64,000 nt of DNA from Norana najaformis (Eukaryota; Annelida; Clitellata; Crassiclitellata; Hormogastridae). How positions within the stretch are numbered: the first letter of the stretch is position 1; every line of letters starts with the position of its first letter. Shown in pieces: positions 1 to 11,297 of the stretch. The notes under the pieces were generated by a model. That model had not been told where the DNA came from, searched no databases, and saw nothing but the letters and a program-made list of their open reading frames with translations. The DNA lies in contig OZ029923.1 of the NCBI GenBank assembly GCA_964023275.1, positions 10,306,238 through 10,370,237 on the forward strand, in the 5' to 3' direction. The translations under genes were made by a program, and so were the position numbers.

Positions 1-95
1 GCTTATTCAAACAAAGTCGCAGAAAGGGTTCGGTTCCAGGTCTAGACCCAAGTGTCAGGCAGGCAGGCAGGCAGGCAGTCAGCCATAGCTGGTTG
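1..95 (-). repeat. SINE-like family A copy, cut by window edge
   Basis: This is a degenerate minus-strand copy of family A. It has the family words GCTTATTC and GGGTTCGGTTCCAGGT, followed by a short (CAGG)n run. It lies back to back with the next copy. Confidence 0.6.
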
Positions 96-100
96 ATGGA

Positions 101-278
101 AACAAACATCATCCACCGTTGCCGTCCGACTGAGTGCCCGACTCCTGGATCTTGACCTGGAACCGAACCCGTTTGCCTATCGATTTTGTTTTGACTGAGC
201 GCCTGTGAATAAGCTGGTTCCCGCTACTTAGCTCTTGTTGAGCGCTGTAGAAATCTCGAGATTACGATTAGGAAAACA
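101..278 (+). repeat. SINE-like family A copy
   Basis: The copy contains the family core: CTTGACCTGGAACCGAACCC, CCTATCGATTTTGTTTTGAC, the stretch GCGCCTGTGAATAAGCTGG, and GCGCTGTAGAAATCTCG followed by the tail ATTACGATTA. At least 12 related copies lie in the window. Confidence 0.8.
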
Positions 279-589
279 TAAAGAACCAGAATAGAATTTG
301 TGGAACAGCAGTGTTTTCAGTTTGGAGTGAAAGACATGCACAGAAATTGCAAGAGGCGAGTGTGGTGGAGTTCGTGTGATGGGTCAAATAACTGGTCCAC
401 GGTGTCCACTAAGAAAATCTGCAGTGTCACCCATGCGCACAAGGGGAAGGGATTATTAGATGTGTACGTCCGCGTCTAAATTTAGGTTATTTTATCAAAG
501 CTCGAGTCTTCAAACCCAGCTTCAGTTAGATTCTGTACTACGTTGGATCTAATTAGTCTCTGCTGGAGTGGCAGTATTAAAGTACTCCG

Positions 590-775
590 CTCCGTTGCAC
601 ATAGCCCTGCGAGATCAACAAGATAGCCTATTTGTCTTAGTATTCCGCTGGAATGCGGACGTCTGAAAAGGGGATGAGGAGGGTGGCGCCAAATGCGGAC
701 TTCGGACAAGGGGAGGGAGGTAACAAACATTGGTAGAGTTTGTGATGTCCTTTATGGACGACCCCTAAGAAGGGA
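590..775. repeat. Dispersed repeat related to 33270-33665
   Basis: The words AATGCGGACGTCTG, a run of CTCCC/GGGAG blocks and TTTATGGACGACCCCTAA recur near 33300-33660 (TTTGCGGACGTCC, TTTATGGACCACCCCTAA). The family is unknown. It could be a non-autonomous transposon, but no terminal repeats were established. Confidence 0.4.
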
Positions 776-1334
776 CTAGACCTGGATTCAGAGCTTAAAT
801 CCTAGCGTTCTTCCAAACTGCCATTTTATTGTGCAAGTCATCAATCCACGCCTGCTTCAGTTTAGCCTGTCTGGACCGAGTGTTTTGTCCAAAAAAAGAA
901 GCAAAAAGCGCATCCGCCATTGCCCTAAGTTAGACTGAAATGCACGAAAAATGCATCAGGGCATGATCGAAGTGCGACCCAAGTCCCATTTCCAAGGGCT
1001 TGCAGGTACTTAATCGCAGGGGGCCTGTCCAGGTTGCTTGACTTTTAAGCACACTATACGAACAACTGGGAAAATCTGAATTTTCTGAAGTACATGTAGC
1101 TTAAAACTAAAGACGGCAATTATGAGCTCATCAAGAATTGTTGGACAATGCGCTGCAAGTGTTACAAGTACAGTAATAAGCAAAATCATTCTGACGTCAG
1201 TCACTGTACTCATTAATGCTCAAGGCGTCGTAGATCCCTATTAAGCCAAACTGGCGTGCAAGCCAAATTCCATGTCAGCAGCCAAGAAGGAACTCCGAGG
1301 AGACATGAAACCGCCTAATCCCAATTGTATTCCA

Positions 1335-1520
1335 GAGATTTCTACAGCTCCCAACGAAAGCCATGTCACGAGGACCACATGCGCTCAGTCAAAACAAAAT
1401 CGATAGGCAAAATGGGTTTGGTTCCAGGTCAAAATCAAAATCAGGCAGAGAGACAGCATAGCAGCACAGTGGGTGACATTTAGGATTCGAGGGGAATGAG
1501 AGATAAGAAAGTGGAAGAAG
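1335..1520 (-). repeat. SINE-like family A copy, diverged
   Basis: This is a reverse-complement copy that starts at AGATTTCTACAGC and runs through CTCAGTCAAAACAAAATCG and GGTTTGGTTCCAGGTC. It carries many substitutions. Confidence 0.7.
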
Positions 1521-2069
1521 GTGAGGCTAAAGAGGAAATATGTCCACTGCCTTTAATCATGTCTCAGAGTGCCGCAGATGTGTATGACTCTGTTGTTACA
1601 TAAATGAATATGGCGATTTTGTAGTAGCCATTTGGTCCGATATGCTGTCTGTACAGACACAAACGTTTCAGCTCATTTTTCGTTGGGTAAGAACCGTGTA
1701 GAAATTCCTTCTGGAGAGGCCCCTGAAACGCACAGTCAAAGGCATCCTGCTTAAGTTTACGCTACAGCATCCGTAAACGAGTAACGACAGAGACAAACAA
1801 GTCATAACGCTAATAGGCAATTATGCTTGAAACAGTAGACTCCACTTAGCAGCAGCCAGTGGCTCACACAAGCTGTTGGTCAATCATTACACCACCTCTT
1901 TAAACTCTGTCACAGCTTGGAACATTTAGATGTCCTGGTAAAACAATCACTACTGGCTGCATAAAAAGATTGTGCATTTCACATGGCTCTCTGGGATTCA
2001 AATCCGAAAGTTAGAAGTAAATGGTAACATACACTTTAAACACCCAAAACTAAACAGATTTTGGCATTT

Positions 2070-2460
2070 ACACCACCTTGTCACCTTGTGCTGTCAGCTC
2101 TTTGAGCTCTAGCGACCGTCATGATCAATCTTCTCCATTTCTTTCTTTCCAATGCCGCGTCCCTTAGTTGTGCCAAGTTCATTCCAGTTGCTTCGTGTAT
2201 CTTGTCCATCCATTTTTTCCTTGGTCTCCCTTGTTTTCTCTTTCCCTCTCCACAAGCCAGCATCATTTCTTTTTCCAATCCATCTGATCTCATAACATGT
2301 CCAAAGAACCTCAGCTTTGATTTTAGCACTGTTTGTTGTAACGTCTCATCTTGCTCAATTCCAATCGCCTTGCGTACCCATTCAGTAGTCCTTTTCTCCG
2401 TCCATGATGTTCTCAGCATCTTCCTCCATATCCACATTTCACAAGCACTGATTTTTTTAC
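2070..2460 (-). mobile_element. LINE fragment: C-terminal tail of a non-LTR retrotransposon ORF2
   Basis: Read on the minus strand, 2458-2081 encodes about 126 residues ending in a stop. The motifs are typical of the region after the reverse transcriptase in many invertebrate non-LTR elements: CEMWIWRKMLRTSWTEKRT, FFGHVMRSDG, and GKRKQGRPRKKWMDKI. The open frame continues upstream to 2590, but that part looks unrelated and hydrophobic, so the LINE part probably begins near 2460. The copy is 5'-truncated and lacks the endonuclease and polymerase domains. It lies about 0.6 kb downstream of SREK1 in the same orientation. Confidence 0.85.
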
Positions 2461-3171
2461 ACCACAGCAGATTTAAAACTAAAAAAAACAGATCCAGGAT
2501 TTGACTCTGGAAAAGCCAGACAATATGGTGCTGAATTAACTTAAGAAATTTCATCAGAAATAAACAGCCAACTATAGGGGCACATACCATCCATCACACC
2601 CAGACGAGGAAACACACAACTACATTACAGGGTGCAATTTGTGTGGCAGAACAACAATAATGTTTACAAGCCTAGAAATATGCCAATTTTTCATGTTTTG
2701 AACAATGCAGGTGGAAATTTTGTTGCGATCAGTCTCAACCAAATGCCACGACCAGGACTTTGTCTTATTTCAACGACCGTCACTCTACATCATTCCTTCT
2801 AACACCTCAAATCGATCTGAACAAACAGAAACACAAAGAACAAACAGACGCATTATTCAAATCATCAAGACATGTTTTCAAAACAAACACTAAATATCAA
2901 AGTTACACATTTTGCCCAACCTACCAAAGTTTGCAATCTACCAACCCTTTAACCTACTTTCGTCTAGCAAAACTGCCAATCTGCGGACAAACTTTTGAAC
3001 AAAAAAAGTTTTAAAATTGTCAACTGTAACTGAATCCTATCTCTACAACCATCCCAGGCAACTTTTGGAGGTGCCAAGAAGATACACTGATGTCTCAACC
3101 TGAAGTATGCCAAAATTAAGAGTCTCCATAAAAATTTGTATGGCATCTGAAACAAAAATCAGAGCACATTA

Positions 3172-4983
3172 CTACTCGCTGTCAACATCCATGTCCATCT
3201 GGGTCAGATTAGTATCAGCTGGAGCCCCTCCTAAACCCTCATGAGCTCTACGAGCACTGGAAGGCCGCTCCTCGCGATCGGATTCTTCTTTCTCAGATTC
3301 TGGTTTCTTGGCCTTCTCTTCCACACCTCCTCCAACCAAATTCTTCTCTTCCTCATCGTAGTCGCGTTTCACCTTTCTCGGCTTCTCCTCTGCCTCACGC
3401 TCCTGGTCTTTGTCACGATGTCTCGACGACTTGCCATCTCCTCCAGCCTCGCGTCGCTCACGACTGCGGTTGCGTTCACGACTTCTGTCAAGCTCTTTCC
3501 TGCTGTCACGGTCACTTTCGCGTTTCTTCTCAGGACTGCGGTCTTTGTCACGACGGCTGTCACGGTCACGGTCGCGCTTGGAGTCCCGATCTTTGTCGCG
3601 CTCTCTATCACGATCTGTTCCCTTTCGATCCAAATCACGGTTGGAATCTCGAGTCTTGTCTTTCCTTGCTGAGCTTCTTGGAGACTTGCTTTTCGACCGG
3701 CTCTTTTTCGGGGATTTCTTCGGGCTTCGAGACCTTCGCCTGGATGATTCCTTCCTTGAGCTTGACTCTTCCGGCTCCGTCTTACGTTTCTTGGAAGGGT
3801 TCTCATGCTCTGAGACACCTGACCCTTCTTTTTCAAGTTTTGGGATTGATGGTGAGTGGCTCCGTGACTTCGACTTCTTTGTAGCAGCTTCACGACTTTT
3901 CACCTTGCTTCCTGATCGACTTCTCTTTCTCTTGCTCCCGCTAGGTGACCGAGACTTCCTTGACTTTGATGGCCTTGGCGATCGTGACTTGCTCCTGTGT
4001 CGCTTATGATCATGGTCCTTTGACTTTGACCTTGACCTCCGTCTTCTTGGAGAACGTGACCTGCGTCTCGAGTGTGACCTTGAATGACGTCTTGACCTGG
4101 AGTCCTTGTATGACCTTGAACTAGACCTCTTGCGAGACCGCGACCTCCGTGATCGTGACCTCGACCTGTGCCTTGACCTCGACCTATGTGAGCGAGAGCT
4201 CCGGTGCCGTGAAGATCGTGACTTGGATCGCGTTCTTCGGCCGTTGGCATCTGGATCAACTGCAGCTGCAATCAGCGGTTGTGCTTCGTTGACCTTGCGC
4301 ATTGCTTCCTCAATTTCACGGCTCGTCGCATTCAGACCTGGTGCCACCGGCTTCACAATCGCATTATTTGATGGCGTCACGCGGATCGCCCGTCCAGCAA
4401 ACACCTGACCATTAAGGGACAGAGCTTTGACCACAGACACCTGGTCAGTGTATTCGACAAACGCACTACGGACCAGAAGGTTTTCATCTCCCGCCATACG
4501 AACATACTTCACCTCTCCAGCCTGCCCGAAAAACTGCAGCAGTGCTTCAGCCGAAACTGCCGCATCAATGTTACTGACATAGACGGTGCGGCGAATCTCC
4601 TCCACTTTAGAGAGCTCTGTCGATGCCGGAAGTGCTGGATACTGCGCCAGACCCATGTACATCGTGCTTGGATCATGGGAGGCTGGGTTGTTGATCAAAC
4701 CCAAAGCGGCTGTCTCATCTGGAATCTTCCCATCCGGGACTGGAACGACAATCAAAGGCCGGTCGACAAAGACTGTGTTCGTCAGATGGAGTGAAACTCC
4801 CACGTCTTCTGAATCGCGGAACTTTACAAAACAAACACGAGAAAGAACGTCTGAAGATTCTTCTGGATAAAGACGAATGTCATCGATTTTACCGATGAAA
4901 CCGAACAGAGTTTTCATCTGGTCTTTTGTTACACTTGGTGACAGGTTGCTCACCTGAATTACCTTTGTGTCTTCGTCAGGCAT
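3172..4983 (-). CDS. SREK1: Splicing regulatory glutamic acid/lysine-rich protein 1 (SR-related)
   Basis: This is a predicted nuclear SR-related splicing regulator of 603 residues, resembling SREK1/SFRS12/SRrp86. RRM1 lies at about residues 7-82 (IQVSNL, VCFVKF). RRM2 is at about 131-205, with VYVSNI as RNP2, SAFVEY as RNP1, and the family stretches EVKYVRMAGDE and SNNAIVKP. A helix at about 220-240 (SREIEEAMRKVNEAQPLIAA) matches the human protein. An Arg-Ser domain runs from about 250 to 440, followed by an R/D/E/K-rich tail ending MDMDVDSE. The whole coding sequence is one exon, while the human gene is split by many introns. The start is the first ATG of the frame and gives a complete RRM1. 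The long open frames on the opposite strand are by-products of the RS codons. A retrocopy is possible, but the frame is intact and the long two-RRM form is complete. Confidence 0.93.
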   Translation of the reverse strand: MPDEDTKVIQVSNLSPSVTKDQMKTLFGFIGKIDDIRLYPEESSDVLSRVCFVKFRDSEDVGVSLHLTNTVFVDRPLIVVPVPDGKIPDETAALGLINNPASHDPSTMYMGLAQYPALPASTELSKVEEIRRTVYVSNIDAAVSAEALLQFFGQAGEVKYVRMAGDENLLVRSAFVEYTDQVSVVKALSLNGQVFAGRAIRVTPSNNAIVKPVAPGLNATSREIEEAMRKVNEAQPLIAAAVDPDANGRRTRSKSRSSRHRSSRSHRSRSRHRSRSRSRRSRSRKRSSSRSYKDSRSRRHSRSHSRRRSRSPRRRRSRSKSKDHDHKRHRSKSRSPRPSKSRKSRSPSGSKRKRSRSGSKVKSREAATKKSKSRSHSPSIPKLEKEGSGVSEHENPSKKRKTEPEESSSRKESSRRRSRSPKKSPKKSRSKSKSPRSSARKDKTRDSNRDLDRKGTDRDRERDKDRDSKRDRDRDSRRDKDRSPEKKRESDRDSRKELDRSRERNRSRERREAGGDGKSSRHRDKDQEREAEEKPRKVKRDYDEEEKNLVGGGVEEKAKKPESEKEESDREERPSSARRAHEGLGGAPADTNLTQMDMDVDSE

Positions 4984-5027
4984 GGCTAAGTTCAGTCTTG
5001 TGACCTATGCAACATATAAGAAGTGCA

Positions 5028-5101
5028 CTGTTATAACCACAACTTTACATTTTTTGGAAGTTTCCAAAAATTACCTGTTTCTTTTTGACTATCTGACTTA
5101 C
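5028..5101 (-). other. Candidate 5'UTR intron of SREK1
   Basis: On the minus strand a near-perfect donor (CTCAG/GTAAGTC, exon end at 5102) is followed 74 bp later by an acceptor (GGTTATAACAG, exon start at 5027). The SREK1 ATG at 4983 lies 44 bp further on. If spliced, SREK1 would have an intron only in its 5' leader. Much of the upstream exon would derive from a family B repeat. No transcript is available to support this. Confidence 0.35.
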
Positions 5102-5190
5102 CTGAGTACGGCTTGGTTTTGGTGCGCCATCAGTCGACACCCTGTACATATGACACGGACGGTACAGAAGTGGCCAATTGCTGGCATACT
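5101..5190 (+). repeat. SINE-like family B fragment
   Basis: The words CTTGGTTTTGGTGCGCCATC and GTACAGAAGT match the family B core seen at 49490-49555. It lies just upstream of SREK1, on the strand opposite to that gene. Confidence 0.6.
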
Positions 5191-5199
5191 TACAGTATC

Positions 5200-5782
5200 G
5201 TGGGAACGCTCTATTCTGGGCTGGCTATGGGTCCGAATGGGCACTTACAGAAGCCTGTCTATAATTAACGTCACTGCGGCGCGCCACGCCGAAAAGCACC
5301 GGCCAAAACAGTGCGGTACCCGATACTATAAATATGTCCCATTGTTATTACTTCCACTTCACTGATGTTAATTCTGCAACTCTGCCTATGTAGTCGCTAA
5401 CAAATTAAAAACTATCAATCTGCTAGTAAATATTAATTTACATTACACAGAATAACAAATAAAATGTTGAGTTAACATTAAAGAGGGCGACCACGCCAAG
5501 GGATCTGGCTGAAATCTACGACTATCCGACTATCCCTGCAATTATCTGCCCAAAATACAAACGACCAATTAAAAGTATTCTTTACCCGATTCACCCCTAA
5601 ATGCTCGACTACAATTTCAGACCTGTAACGAACAGATGTAGAAATGTTAATCTAAATCCGAAGAACAATGGAAAATTTCTAGAACAAATTTAAAAATGGC
5701 CGATTAAGATGGCAACCCTGCAATCGGCTTCCCTACGCCAAATAAACCGTTTATATAGCGCTTACTTATTTAGCGCTGGTTC
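5200..5782. other. SREK1 upstream region
   Basis: No gene is seen here. A TATA-like word (CATATTTATAG on the minus strand, about 5327-5337) could belong to the SREK1 promoter. TATATAGCGCTTACTTATTTAGCGCTGG at 5752-5780 resembles the end box of the SINE-like repeats and leads into the AAT microsatellite. Confidence 0.35.
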
Positions 5783-5791
5783 ATAATAATA

Positions 5792-5886
<95 letters not shown>

Positions 5887-5901
5887 TACAAATATAAATA
5901 C

Positions 5902-5932
<31 letters not shown>

Positions 5933-5950
5933 TAACAATAATAATAATAA
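5783..5950. repeat. (AAT)n microsatellite
   Basis: The stretch is about 165 bp of nearly pure AAT repeats, with a short interruption near 5882-5905. Confidence 0.95.
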
Positions 5951-6109
5951 GGTACAGTGAAGGAGATGTTTAAGTTTTTTCCAAATATCGCGATTTCGTT
6001 GTTTATGTTATTCTTTATGCTTCAGCTTATAATCTGACTTTGTTGTTATGCAGTGTACACCTAGAAAAACGTGTACATTTGCGTTCTGCGCTATGCAACT
6101 GTAACAAAA

Positions 6110-6386
6110 CTGCATAATAATTAGCAACTTCCAATGAAAAGACTGAAAACACTTCTTTTCCAAAAATCTTATGCTGATTCTTCCTCTTCCCCTTATCTCT
6201 CTTCTCGCTTCAATTTCAAACATCATCCACCGTAGCCGTCTGACTGCCTGACTCCTGAATCTTGACCTGTAACCGAACCCTTTTGCCTAGCGATTTTGTT
6301 TTGACTGAGCGCCTGTGAATAAGCTGGTTCCCGCGACTTAGCTTTCGTTGGGCGCTGTAGAAATCTCGAGATTACGATTACGATGA
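6110..6386 (+). repeat. SINE-like family A copy, long form
   Basis: This is one of the longest copies. A pyrimidine-rich 5' part (CTTCCTCTTCCCCTTATCTC) is followed by the core (GATTTTGTTTTGACTGAGCG) and GGGCGCTGTAGAAATCTCGA, ending in the tail ATTACGATTACGA. It abuts a minus-strand family B copy. Confidence 0.85.
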
Positions 6387-6505
6387 CAAGGCATCAACTG
6401 ATGGCACACCAAAACCAAGACACAATCAGGTCGATATCCAGAAGGTCAGTCCTATGGTGGATAAGCAATTTGAAACAGATAACTTTTAAGTTGAGAACGA
6501 AAAAA
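6386..6505 (-). repeat. SINE-like family B copy
   Basis: The reverse complement of the family B core is present: AAGGCATCAACTGATGGCAC, ACCAAAACCAAG and CCTATGGTGGATAAGCAATT. The last word is shared with the copy at 23585-23720. Confidence 0.65.
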
Positions 6506-6910
6506 TAAACAAACAGGTTGCTCACCTGTTGCATTCATCTTTATTTATGTTAAAACTTAAACTCGTATTTCATGAGTTCAACGGTGTTAGTTTTCTTGTT
6601 TAAAAGTAGCCGAATCTTTAGAGCGCTCAGCTTGTTACGCGGAGAGTGCAGGTTTAAGCATTCATGTTTATTTATTAATTTATTAAATACCTCTGGCAAA
6701 GATCTTATAGTCTTAGCCTCTGACACGGTTACTGTGTATGGACATTGCGCAAGTCGTTCACTGACAACTGCTCGACACCATCGACTTGTACTTAGTCATT
6801 AGTTAGTTACGCTTAATAAATGCAGAAATTATATAGAAAACATATACTTTTACTCTGATACTGAAAGCTTATAATTGTAAATAATGGCACATTCAACACA
6901 CCCTTACCTA
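6506..6910. other. Intergenic, nothing recognised
   Basis: This is AT-rich sequence without a recognisable exon or repeat. It ends at the 9-bp target duplication of the foldback element. Confidence 0.5.
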
Positions 6911-6919
6911 TTAAATCAG
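6911..6919 (+). repeat. Target site duplication, left
   Basis: TTAAATCAG stands immediately outside the left end of the foldback element and recurs exactly at 15490-15498. A 9-bp duplication is typical of Mutator-like elements and of Drosophila FB elements. Confidence 0.75.
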
Positions 6920-7084
6920 ACGCGGCGAAACCTATCAACAAATACAAATACAAATATAAATACATATCCGGATTCCGGGTTACTAGAGCGTCACCTAGGG
7001 AAATGTAATGCTTCAACAAAAATGCGTAGCACGAGTCATTGATTGAAACGTTCACGAACGAATTGGAACTGGATTGTTCGCCAA

Positions 7085-10000
7085 ATGTATATCGAACCCA
7101 TACACCGTCCATATGGGTGTCATCAAATGAATCTATTACCACTCTGGCAGTCAAAGTGCTTGAACACAGAGTCGCCAAAATCCGGAAATGCAGCAGATTC
7201 TATTACAGATTCGCCTATAGAAGCAGAATGCACAATTCAGGCGAGGATGGTCATGAGGGTACATAAAGAACCCATACGTGGTCCATGTGGGTCTCATCAA
7301 ATGGATATATTTGCACTCTGGCAGCCGCACTCCTCGAATACAGATTCAAATACAGATTCGCCAAAATCCGGAAAATCAGCATATACAAATACAGATTCGC
7401 CTGTAGAAGCAGAATGCACAATTCAGGCCAGGATGGTCATGAGGATCCATAAGGGAACTGTACTTGGTCCATATGGGTCTCATCAAATGGATATATTTGC
7501 ACTCTGGCAGCCGCACTCCTCGTATACAGATTCAAATACAGGTTCGCCAAAATCCGGAAAATCAGCATATACAAATACAGATTCGCCTGTAGAAGCAGAA
7601 TGCACAATTCAGGCGAGGATTGTCATGAGGGTACATAAAGAACCCATACGTGGTCCATATGGGTCTCATCAAATGGATATATTTGCACTCTGGCAGCCGC
7701 ACTCCTCGTATACAGATTCAAATACAGGTTCGCCAAAATCCGGAAAATCAGCATATACAAATACAGATTCGCCTGTAGAAGCAGAATGCACAATTCAGGC
7801 GAGGATTGTCATGAGGGTACATAAAGAACCCATACGTGGTCCATATGGGTCTCATCAAATATATATATCTGCACTCTGGCAGCTGCACTCCTCGTATACA
7901 GATTCAAATACAGATTCGCCAAAATCCGGAAAATCAGCATATACAAATACACATTCGCCTGTAGAAGCAGAATGCACAATTCAGGCCAGGATGGTCATGA
8001 GGGTACATAAAGAACCCATACGTGGTCTATATGGGTCTCATCAAATGGATATATTTGCACTCTGGCAGCCGCACTCCTCGTATACAGATTCAAATACAGG
8101 TTCGCCAAAATCCGGAAAATCAGCATATACAAATACACATTCGCCTGTAGAAGCAGAATGCACAATTCAGGCCAGGATGGTCATGAGGGTACATAAAGAA
8201 CCCATACGTGGTCTATATGGGTCTCATCAAATGGATATATTTGCACTCTGGCAGCCGCACTCCTCGAATACAGATTCGCCAAAATCCGGAAAATCAGCAT
8301 ATACAAATAGAGATTCGCCTGTAGAAGCAGAATGCACAATTCAGGCCAGGATGGTCATGAGGATCCATAAGGGAACTGTACTTGGTCCATATGGGTCTCA
8401 TCAAATGGATATATTTGCACTCTGGCAGCCGCACTCCTCGTATACAGATTCAAATACAGGTTCGCCAAAATCCGGAAAATCAGCATATACAAATAGAGAT
8501 TCGCCTGTAGAAGCAGAATGCACAATTCAGGCCAGGATGGTCATGAGGATCCATAAGGGAACTGTACTTGGTCCATATGGGTCTCATCAAATGGATATAT
8601 TTGCACTCTGGCAGCCGCACTCCTCGTATACAGATTCAAATACAGGTTCGCCAAAATCCGGAAAATCAGCATATACAAATACAGATTCGCCTGTAGAAGC
8701 AGAATGCACAATTCAGGCGAGGATTGTCATGAGGGTACATAAAGAACCCATACGTGGTCCATATGGGTCTCATCAAATATATATATCTGCACTCTGGCAG
8801 CTGCACTCCTCGTATACAGATTCAAATACAGATTCGCCAAAATCCGGAAAATCAGCATATACAAATACACATTCGCCTGTAGAAGCAGAATGCACAATTC
8901 AGGCCAGGATGGTCATGAGGATCCATAAAGAACCCATACGTGGTCCATATGGGTCTCATCAAATGGATATATTTGCACTCTGGCAGCCGCACTCCTCGTA
9001 TACAGATTCAAATACAGGTTCGCCAAAATCCGGAAAATCAGCATATACAAATACAGATTCGCCTGTAGAAGCAGAATGCACAATTCAGGCCAGGATGGTC
9101 ATGAGGATCCATAAGGGAACTGTACTTGGTCCATATGGGTCTCATCAAATGGATATATTTGCACTCTGGCAGCCGCACTCCTCGTATACAGATTCAAATA
9201 CAGGTTCGCCAAAATCCGGAAAATCAGCATATACAAATACAGATTCGCCTGTAGAAGCAGAATGCACAATTCAGGCGAGGATTGTCATGAGGGTACATAA
9301 AGAACCCATACGTGGTCCATATGGGTCTCATCAAATATATATATCTGCACTCTGGCAGCTGCACTCCTCGTATACAGATTCAAATACAGATTCGCCAAAA
9401 TCCGGAAAATCAGCATATACAAATACACATTCGCCTGTAGAAGCAGAATGCACAATTCAGGCCAGGATGGTCATGAGGGTACATAAAGAACCCATACGTG
9501 GTCTATATGGGTCTCATCAAATGGATATATTTGCACTCTGGCAGCCGCACTCCTCGTATACAGATTCAAATACAGATTCGCCAAAATCCGGAAAATCAGC
9601 ATATACAAATACAGATTCGCCTGTAGAAGCAGAATGCACAATTCAGGCCAGGATGGTCATGAGGGTACATAAAGAACCCATACGTGGTCTATATGGGTCT
9701 CATCAAATGGATATATTTGCACTCTAGCAGCCGCACTCCTCGTATACAGATTCAAATACAGGTTCGCCAAAATCCGGAAAATCAGCATATACAAATACAC
9801 ATTCGCCTGTAGAAGCAGAATGCACAATTCAGGCCAGGATGGTCATGAGGGTACATAAAGAACCCATACGTGGTCCATGTGGGTCTCATCAAATGGATAT
9901 ATTTGCACTCTGGCAGCCGCACTCCTCGAATACAGATTCAAATACAGATTCGCCAAAATCCGGAAAATCAGCATATACAAATACAGATTCGCCTGTAGAA

Positions 10001-10465
10001 GCAGAATGCACAATTCAGGCCAGGATGGTCATGAGGGTACATAAAGAACCCATACGTGGTCCATGTGGGTCTCATCAAATGGATATATTTGCACTCTGGC
10101 AGCCGCACTCCTCGTATACAGATTCAAATACAGATTCGCCAAAATCCGGAAAATCAGCATATACAAATACACATTCGCCTGTAGAAGCAGAATGCACAAT
10201 TCAGGCCAGGATGGACATGAGGATCCATAAGGGAACTGTACTTGGTCCATATGGGTCTCATAAAATGAATCTAGTTGCACTCTGGCAGTCACACTCCTTG
10301 AATACAGATTCAAATACAGATTCGCGAAATTCCGGAAATTCTGCATAAACAAATACAGATTCGCCTATATCGAGAAAATGCACGACTCAGGCAAGTGTAG
10401 TCATATATGGGTTCATAAGGAACCCATACATGGCCCTTAAGGGTCTCATGAAATGCGTATTGACC
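7085..10465 (+). repeat. 186-bp tandem array, left arm
   Basis: There are about 18 units, most with CCAAAATCCGGAAAATCAGC, GCAGAATGCACAATTCAGGC and ATGGGTCTCATCAAAT. The spacing measured between two consecutive units is exactly 186 bp (7361 to 7547), and one unit near 8270 lacks 12 bp. Recurrent variants include GGTACATAAAGAACCC or GGATCCATAAGGGAAC, and GGATATATTTGCACTC or ATATATATCTGCACTC. The outer units are the most diverged and the middle ones nearly identical, as expected of arrays evolving by unequal exchange. An open frame runs from 7043 to 9727 because the period is 62 codons. It has no recognisable domain. Confidence 0.95.
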
Positions 10466-11218
10466 TGCTGTAGTTCAAGTACTTCCCAGCACTGCCCAGT
10501 CGCCTCTAGGAGTGAGGAGAAAGACGTCCTGCTTGTGTCGGCTGCTATGTCGGCAAAGTCGCTGCTCGGGTTGGACGTTGACCGGATAGAGCGGACATCC
10601 GTCATCCTATAATACTATCTGCGTCATGTTTTTTCGCCCCTGACATTCACGCTAGGTGAGATAGTACCCGTATGCCCGCGTTTTGACTCCTTCTGGCGCT
10701 ATCCACTTTTTCGTGTCCCGAAGTCTCACGTTGGTCTTGTTCTGCTCATATACGCCCAGCAGGTGTCCACGGCTGAGTAGTGCTGGTTTTCACCGTTTCA
10801 CAACAGTAGAAGAGCGACGTTGTGTGAATCTAGCCTCGCATGAGACATCTATTGGATGCAACCCGCGATTCCACCCTGTCACAAAATGCGCTAATGCTTG
10901 CCCATTCCTGTTGTAAACGCACCTGGGTGGCAGGAAAGTAGGATCGGCTGTTGGGCACGGTGAATAAGAAGGACGGCCGTACCGAGGGTTGGGGAGTCGC
11001 TGGGTTGAGTCAGTTTCTGAGTGACGGAGCGAGGAGAAGATGATTTTCGGGAATTCGAAGGAGGGTTCAGTCAAAGGAATTGGAGGAGCGGTCCGTGGCT
11101 GGAGTGACGGGTAGCTTGAGAAGCCGAGAAATGCTTTCCTTCCCTTTATCTTCGTATTCGTAAGTTTGTGTATATATAGTGTTACATTTCAGCTAGTTTA
11201 AAATGTATGTATTTCGAG
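10466..11218. other. Core of foldback element, left part
   Basis: The sequence is of unknown origin and more GC-rich than the surroundings. Short open frames exist on the minus strand (10605-10387 and 11074-10790), but neither resembles a family I know. Confidence 0.4.
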
Positions 11219-11251
<33 letters not shown>

Positions 11252-11252
11252 G

Positions 11253-11286
<34 letters not shown>

Positions 11287-11297
11287 TACATACCTAC
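11219..11297. repeat. (TA)n microsatellite with TATG interruptions
   Basis: Alternating TA with regular GTATA interruptions, about 75 bp. Confidence 0.9.

Larger units (their letters stand above)
279..2060. other. Intergenic, no gene recognised
   Basis: No exon with a recognisable product was seen on either strand. The stretch holds a dispersed repeat (about 590-775) and a family A copy (about 1335-1520). The remainder is unassigned. Confidence 0.5.

Noticed and set aside
3241-4009. Long plus-strand open frames opposite SREK1 (143 and 199 codons)
   Set aside because: They are the antisense of Arg-Ser and Arg-Asp codon runs, are Leu/Ser/Arg-rich without domains, and lie inside a clear minus-strand gene.
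7085-10465. CRISPR array or centromeric satellite
   Set aside because: Units are contiguous without spacers, so not CRISPR. The array has an inverted partner and sits within an element with a target duplication, which a plain satellite does not explain.
10387-11074. Transposase in the foldback core
   Set aside because: The short minus-strand frames show no DDE signature or other motif I can recognise.
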